A DNA stretch of 64,000 bases. Origin: Peromyscus leucopus (lineage: Eukaryota > Chordata > Mammalia > Rodentia > Cricetidae). The notes under the pieces were generated by a model that saw only the letters and a list, made by a program, of their open reading frames with translations, ran no database searches and was not told the origin of the DNA. Each line of letters starts with the position of its first letter. Position 1 is the first letter of the stretch. The stretch is taken from contig NC_051070.1 in NCBI RefSeq assembly GCF_004664715.2, forward strand, positions 46,696,456 to 46,760,455, written 5' to 3'. Both the position numbers and the translations under genes were made by a program. This document shows positions 61,985 through 64,000 of this stretch, one piece after another.

Positions 61985-62475
61985 AGCAGGGACCTGAATT
62001 CGCTGTCCTGCTTCTGGGTATGGAGCCTAAGGAACTGAAAGGGGGGCCTGAAGAGATGCTGGAATTAGCAGCATTACCTACAGCAGCCCCCAGAAGAAAC
62101 AGCAGTCATGAGGTAACCAGACAGCCAAATTCAGCATATTCATAAAGCGGAGCATTATTTGACTTGAAACAGGCAGAAGGTTCTGGAATGTGCTGCAGCA
62201 TGGACGAACCTGGAAGACACTATCCTAGGTGACATTAGACTACTTCAACTAATGTAACTCACAGAAACAGAGAGGAGGGTTGGCAGCCATTGGCTGGAAG
62301 AAGGGGCCGGGAGTTGTTGGATACCGGTTCAATCTGAGATGGTGGAAACAGTCAGGAAGTGGATTGTGATGACAATTTCAAGGCAGCGTAAAGATTGTCG
62401 CAGAGCTAGCCACATCCACCCACGTGGGGCAGATGCCAAACTTTGCCATGCAGATTTTTACCACAATTAAAAACA
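61985..62475 (+). mobile_element. Old L1 3' fragment
   Basis: It follows the ancient L1 order: ttctgggtatggagcctaag, gcagcatggacgaacctgg, gacactatcctaggtgac, then the untranslated part. No intact ORF2. Confidence 0.65.
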
Positions 62476-62485
62476 GCAATGTTAA

Positions 62486-62555
62486 AGACTGGGCTGTAGC
62501 TCAGTGGTAAAGGACAAAGTCCTCCGTTGGACCCCACCTCTGAAAATAATAATAA
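62486..62555 (+). mobile_element. ID SINE
   Basis: tRNA-Ala-derived SINE: gggctgtagctcagtggtaaagg, then gttggaccccacctctg and an AAT-rich tail. It is not a functional tRNA. Confidence 0.75.
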
Positions 62556-62637
62556 TTTACATGGTGGTACTAGGGATTGGATCTAAGGCTGTGCATTGCT
62601 AAGCAACTGTTATATCACTGAGTTACATCCCTAGAAC
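62556..62637 (-). mobile_element. ID-like SINE fragment in opposite orientation
   Basis: Reverse-strand: gtactagggattggatctaag, gagttacatccctagaac. It adjoins the plus-strand ID at 62486. Confidence 0.65.
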
Positions 62638-62654
62638 TAATCATTAGAAAACTC

Positions 62655-62915
62655 AGTCAGGCCTGGAGAGATGGTTCAGCAGTTGAGATCACTTGTTGCT
62701 CTTGCAGAAGACCCAGGTTCAGTTCCCAGGACCCACATGGTGGTCCACAACTACTTGTAACTCCAGTCCCAGTACCCATTAGATGGCTCACAGCAGTCCT
62801 TAACCCCAGTTCTAGGAGATTTAACACCCTCTTCTGACCTCCATGGGCACCAGGCACCCACGTGGTGCACATACATGCATGCCTGCAGCCAAAACACTCG
62901 TGAACATACATCTTT
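62655..62915 (+). mobile_element. B2 SINE
   Basis: Plus-strand B2: ggcctggagagatggttcagc, then ggttcagttcccaggaccc and catggtggtccacaac, with a B2-like 3' part (cttctgacctccatgggcac). Confidence 0.8.
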
Positions 62916-63177
62916 CAAAAATGTGAACAACAAAAATCACTGCATCTATGTGCCCAAAAATTGCTCACTTTTTGACATGAGCTGAGGGGAGGTGACAAGG
63001 GTTTGCTCAGACTGTCCCTGTTGAGTCAGTCACTGACCTCTGCCTCCTCTTTACCACCTTAGGACTCGACCCAGGACCATCCTCTCACCAAATCACCCTT
63101 TTCTCCAAATGCACTCCTCTCACCTGAAAGGTCACCACCTCCTGAAGCCTCCCCCCCCCCCCCACCCCCCCACCCCC

Positions 63178-63564
63178 ACAGCTAGAGTTTTCCTGCCTGG
63201 CCCACAGTCAGGACAAATCTTTGTCACCCACCAGTCCCACAGCCGCTCAGACCCAACCAAGTAAACACAGAGACTTATATTGCTTACAAACTGTATGGCC
63301 GTGGCAGGCTTCTTGCTTACTGTTCTTACAGCTTAAATTAATCCATTTCCATAAATCTATACCTTGCCACGTGGCTCGTGGCTTACTGACATCTTCACAT
63401 GCTGCTGGTCATGGCGGCGGCTGGCAGTGACTCCTTCCGCCTTCCTGTTCTCTCTTTTCTCCTCTCTGTTAGTCCCGTCTATACTTCCTGCCTGGTCACT
63501 GGCCAATCAGTGTTTTATTTATTGACCAATCAGAGCAATTTGACATACAGACCATCCCACAGCA
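63178..63564 (-). mobile_element. Solo LTR, same family as 21945-22324
   Basis: About 387 bp, reverse orientation: tttcctgcctggcccacag, cagagacttatattgc, ggtcactggccaatcag, ending cccacagca. A putative accccc duplication (63172-63177 and 63565-63570) is hard to prove in C-rich DNA. No viral genes adjoin it. Confidence 0.7.
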
Positions 63565-64000
63565 ACCCCCTGCCCCGTTTTGTATGGGTGCATCACTACT
63601 GCAGCCACACACATGCACACTCGTGTACACTGCCCTGCACACACTTTTGTGGATTCACATCTGCACAGTGCTTAGCACATCTCCTGTTTTGATACGTACC
63701 TTGCCGATCTGATTATTTCCTGTTTCTCCTACTAGAGCACCGACACCAGGATGGAGTGTCGATTTCGTCTTCTGTGTGGCGCTGCGCTCGTGCCTGGCCT
63801 ATTGTAGGTTGGTAAACTAGTAGTGGTCAATAAACTGGTAACCAGATGGTTGATACAGCTTGCCCAGGCTCCCTCTTATAGTCAAAGACTAAATCCCCAT
63901 CTGGTCACAGGTCTACGTACCCTAGGCTTGTATGGAGGTGATGTCTACCTGAACATAGAGTTTATAGATTTGATTCAAAATAGCAGATTAAAAAAAAATA
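63565..64000. other. Right edge of window
   Basis: No gene or repeat recognised. It ends in a short A-rich run. Confidence 0.4.

Noticed and set aside
62486..62520. tRNA-like promoter boxes
   Set aside because: It belongs to an ID SINE derived from tRNA-Ala, not a tRNA gene with a complete cloverleaf.

Overview
This is a mammalian (rodent) nuclear genomic window. It is dominated by rodent SINEs (B1, B2/B3, B4/ID-like), LTR-type repeats, old L1 and MIR fragments, DNA-transposon relics and many microsatellites. The young B1 copies carry the form of the body seen in hamsters, voles and deer mice (Cricetidae), and several LTR-type repeats look like families common in those genomes. I read the source as a cricetid rodent; genus and species cannot be settled by eye. 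No bacterial, plasmid, phage or CRISPR feature is present.

One protein-coding gene can be supported: SERP2 (RAMP4-2, stress-associated endoplasmic reticulum protein family member 2), on the plus strand. Its three coding exons are at 30723-30806, 36744-36816 and 53183-53223. They join through canonical GT-AG introns of phase 0 and phase 1 into a 65-codon frame that matches the family from the initiator Met to the C-terminal Met-Gly-Met. A CpG island at about 30.3-30.97 kb holds the promoter and first exon. A poly(A) signal lies at 53599-53604. The protein is a small tail-anchored ER membrane protein of the Sec61/translocon environment.

Layout: 1-30.3 kb is intergenic, with scattered SINEs, an interrupted old L1, hAT (URR1-like) elements at 9.1 and 11.9 kb, LTRs at 12.1, 21.9 and 28.3 kb, and a 178-bp inverted duplication at 1.9/2.9 kb. 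30.3-53.6 kb is the SERP2 gene. Its intron 1 holds a complete solo LTR with a 6-bp target duplication. Its intron 2 holds a B2 SINE with a 3 x 79 bp internal tandem array and about 0.8 kb of degenerate TG-rich sequence. 53.6-64 kb is intergenic, rich in CA/CG, G and GA runs, with an L1 fragment, paired ID-type fragments and an LTR near the end.

The other long open frames fall in repeats or low-complexity DNA, or show no recognisable protein features, so they are not called as genes. The observations most worth a second look are the SERP2 leader (possible 5' UTR intron that would remove two upstream AUGs), the near-identical inverted duplication, the SINE-containing solo LTR in intron 1, the expanded B2 and several nested insertions. 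I found no sign of a new multi-gene system.
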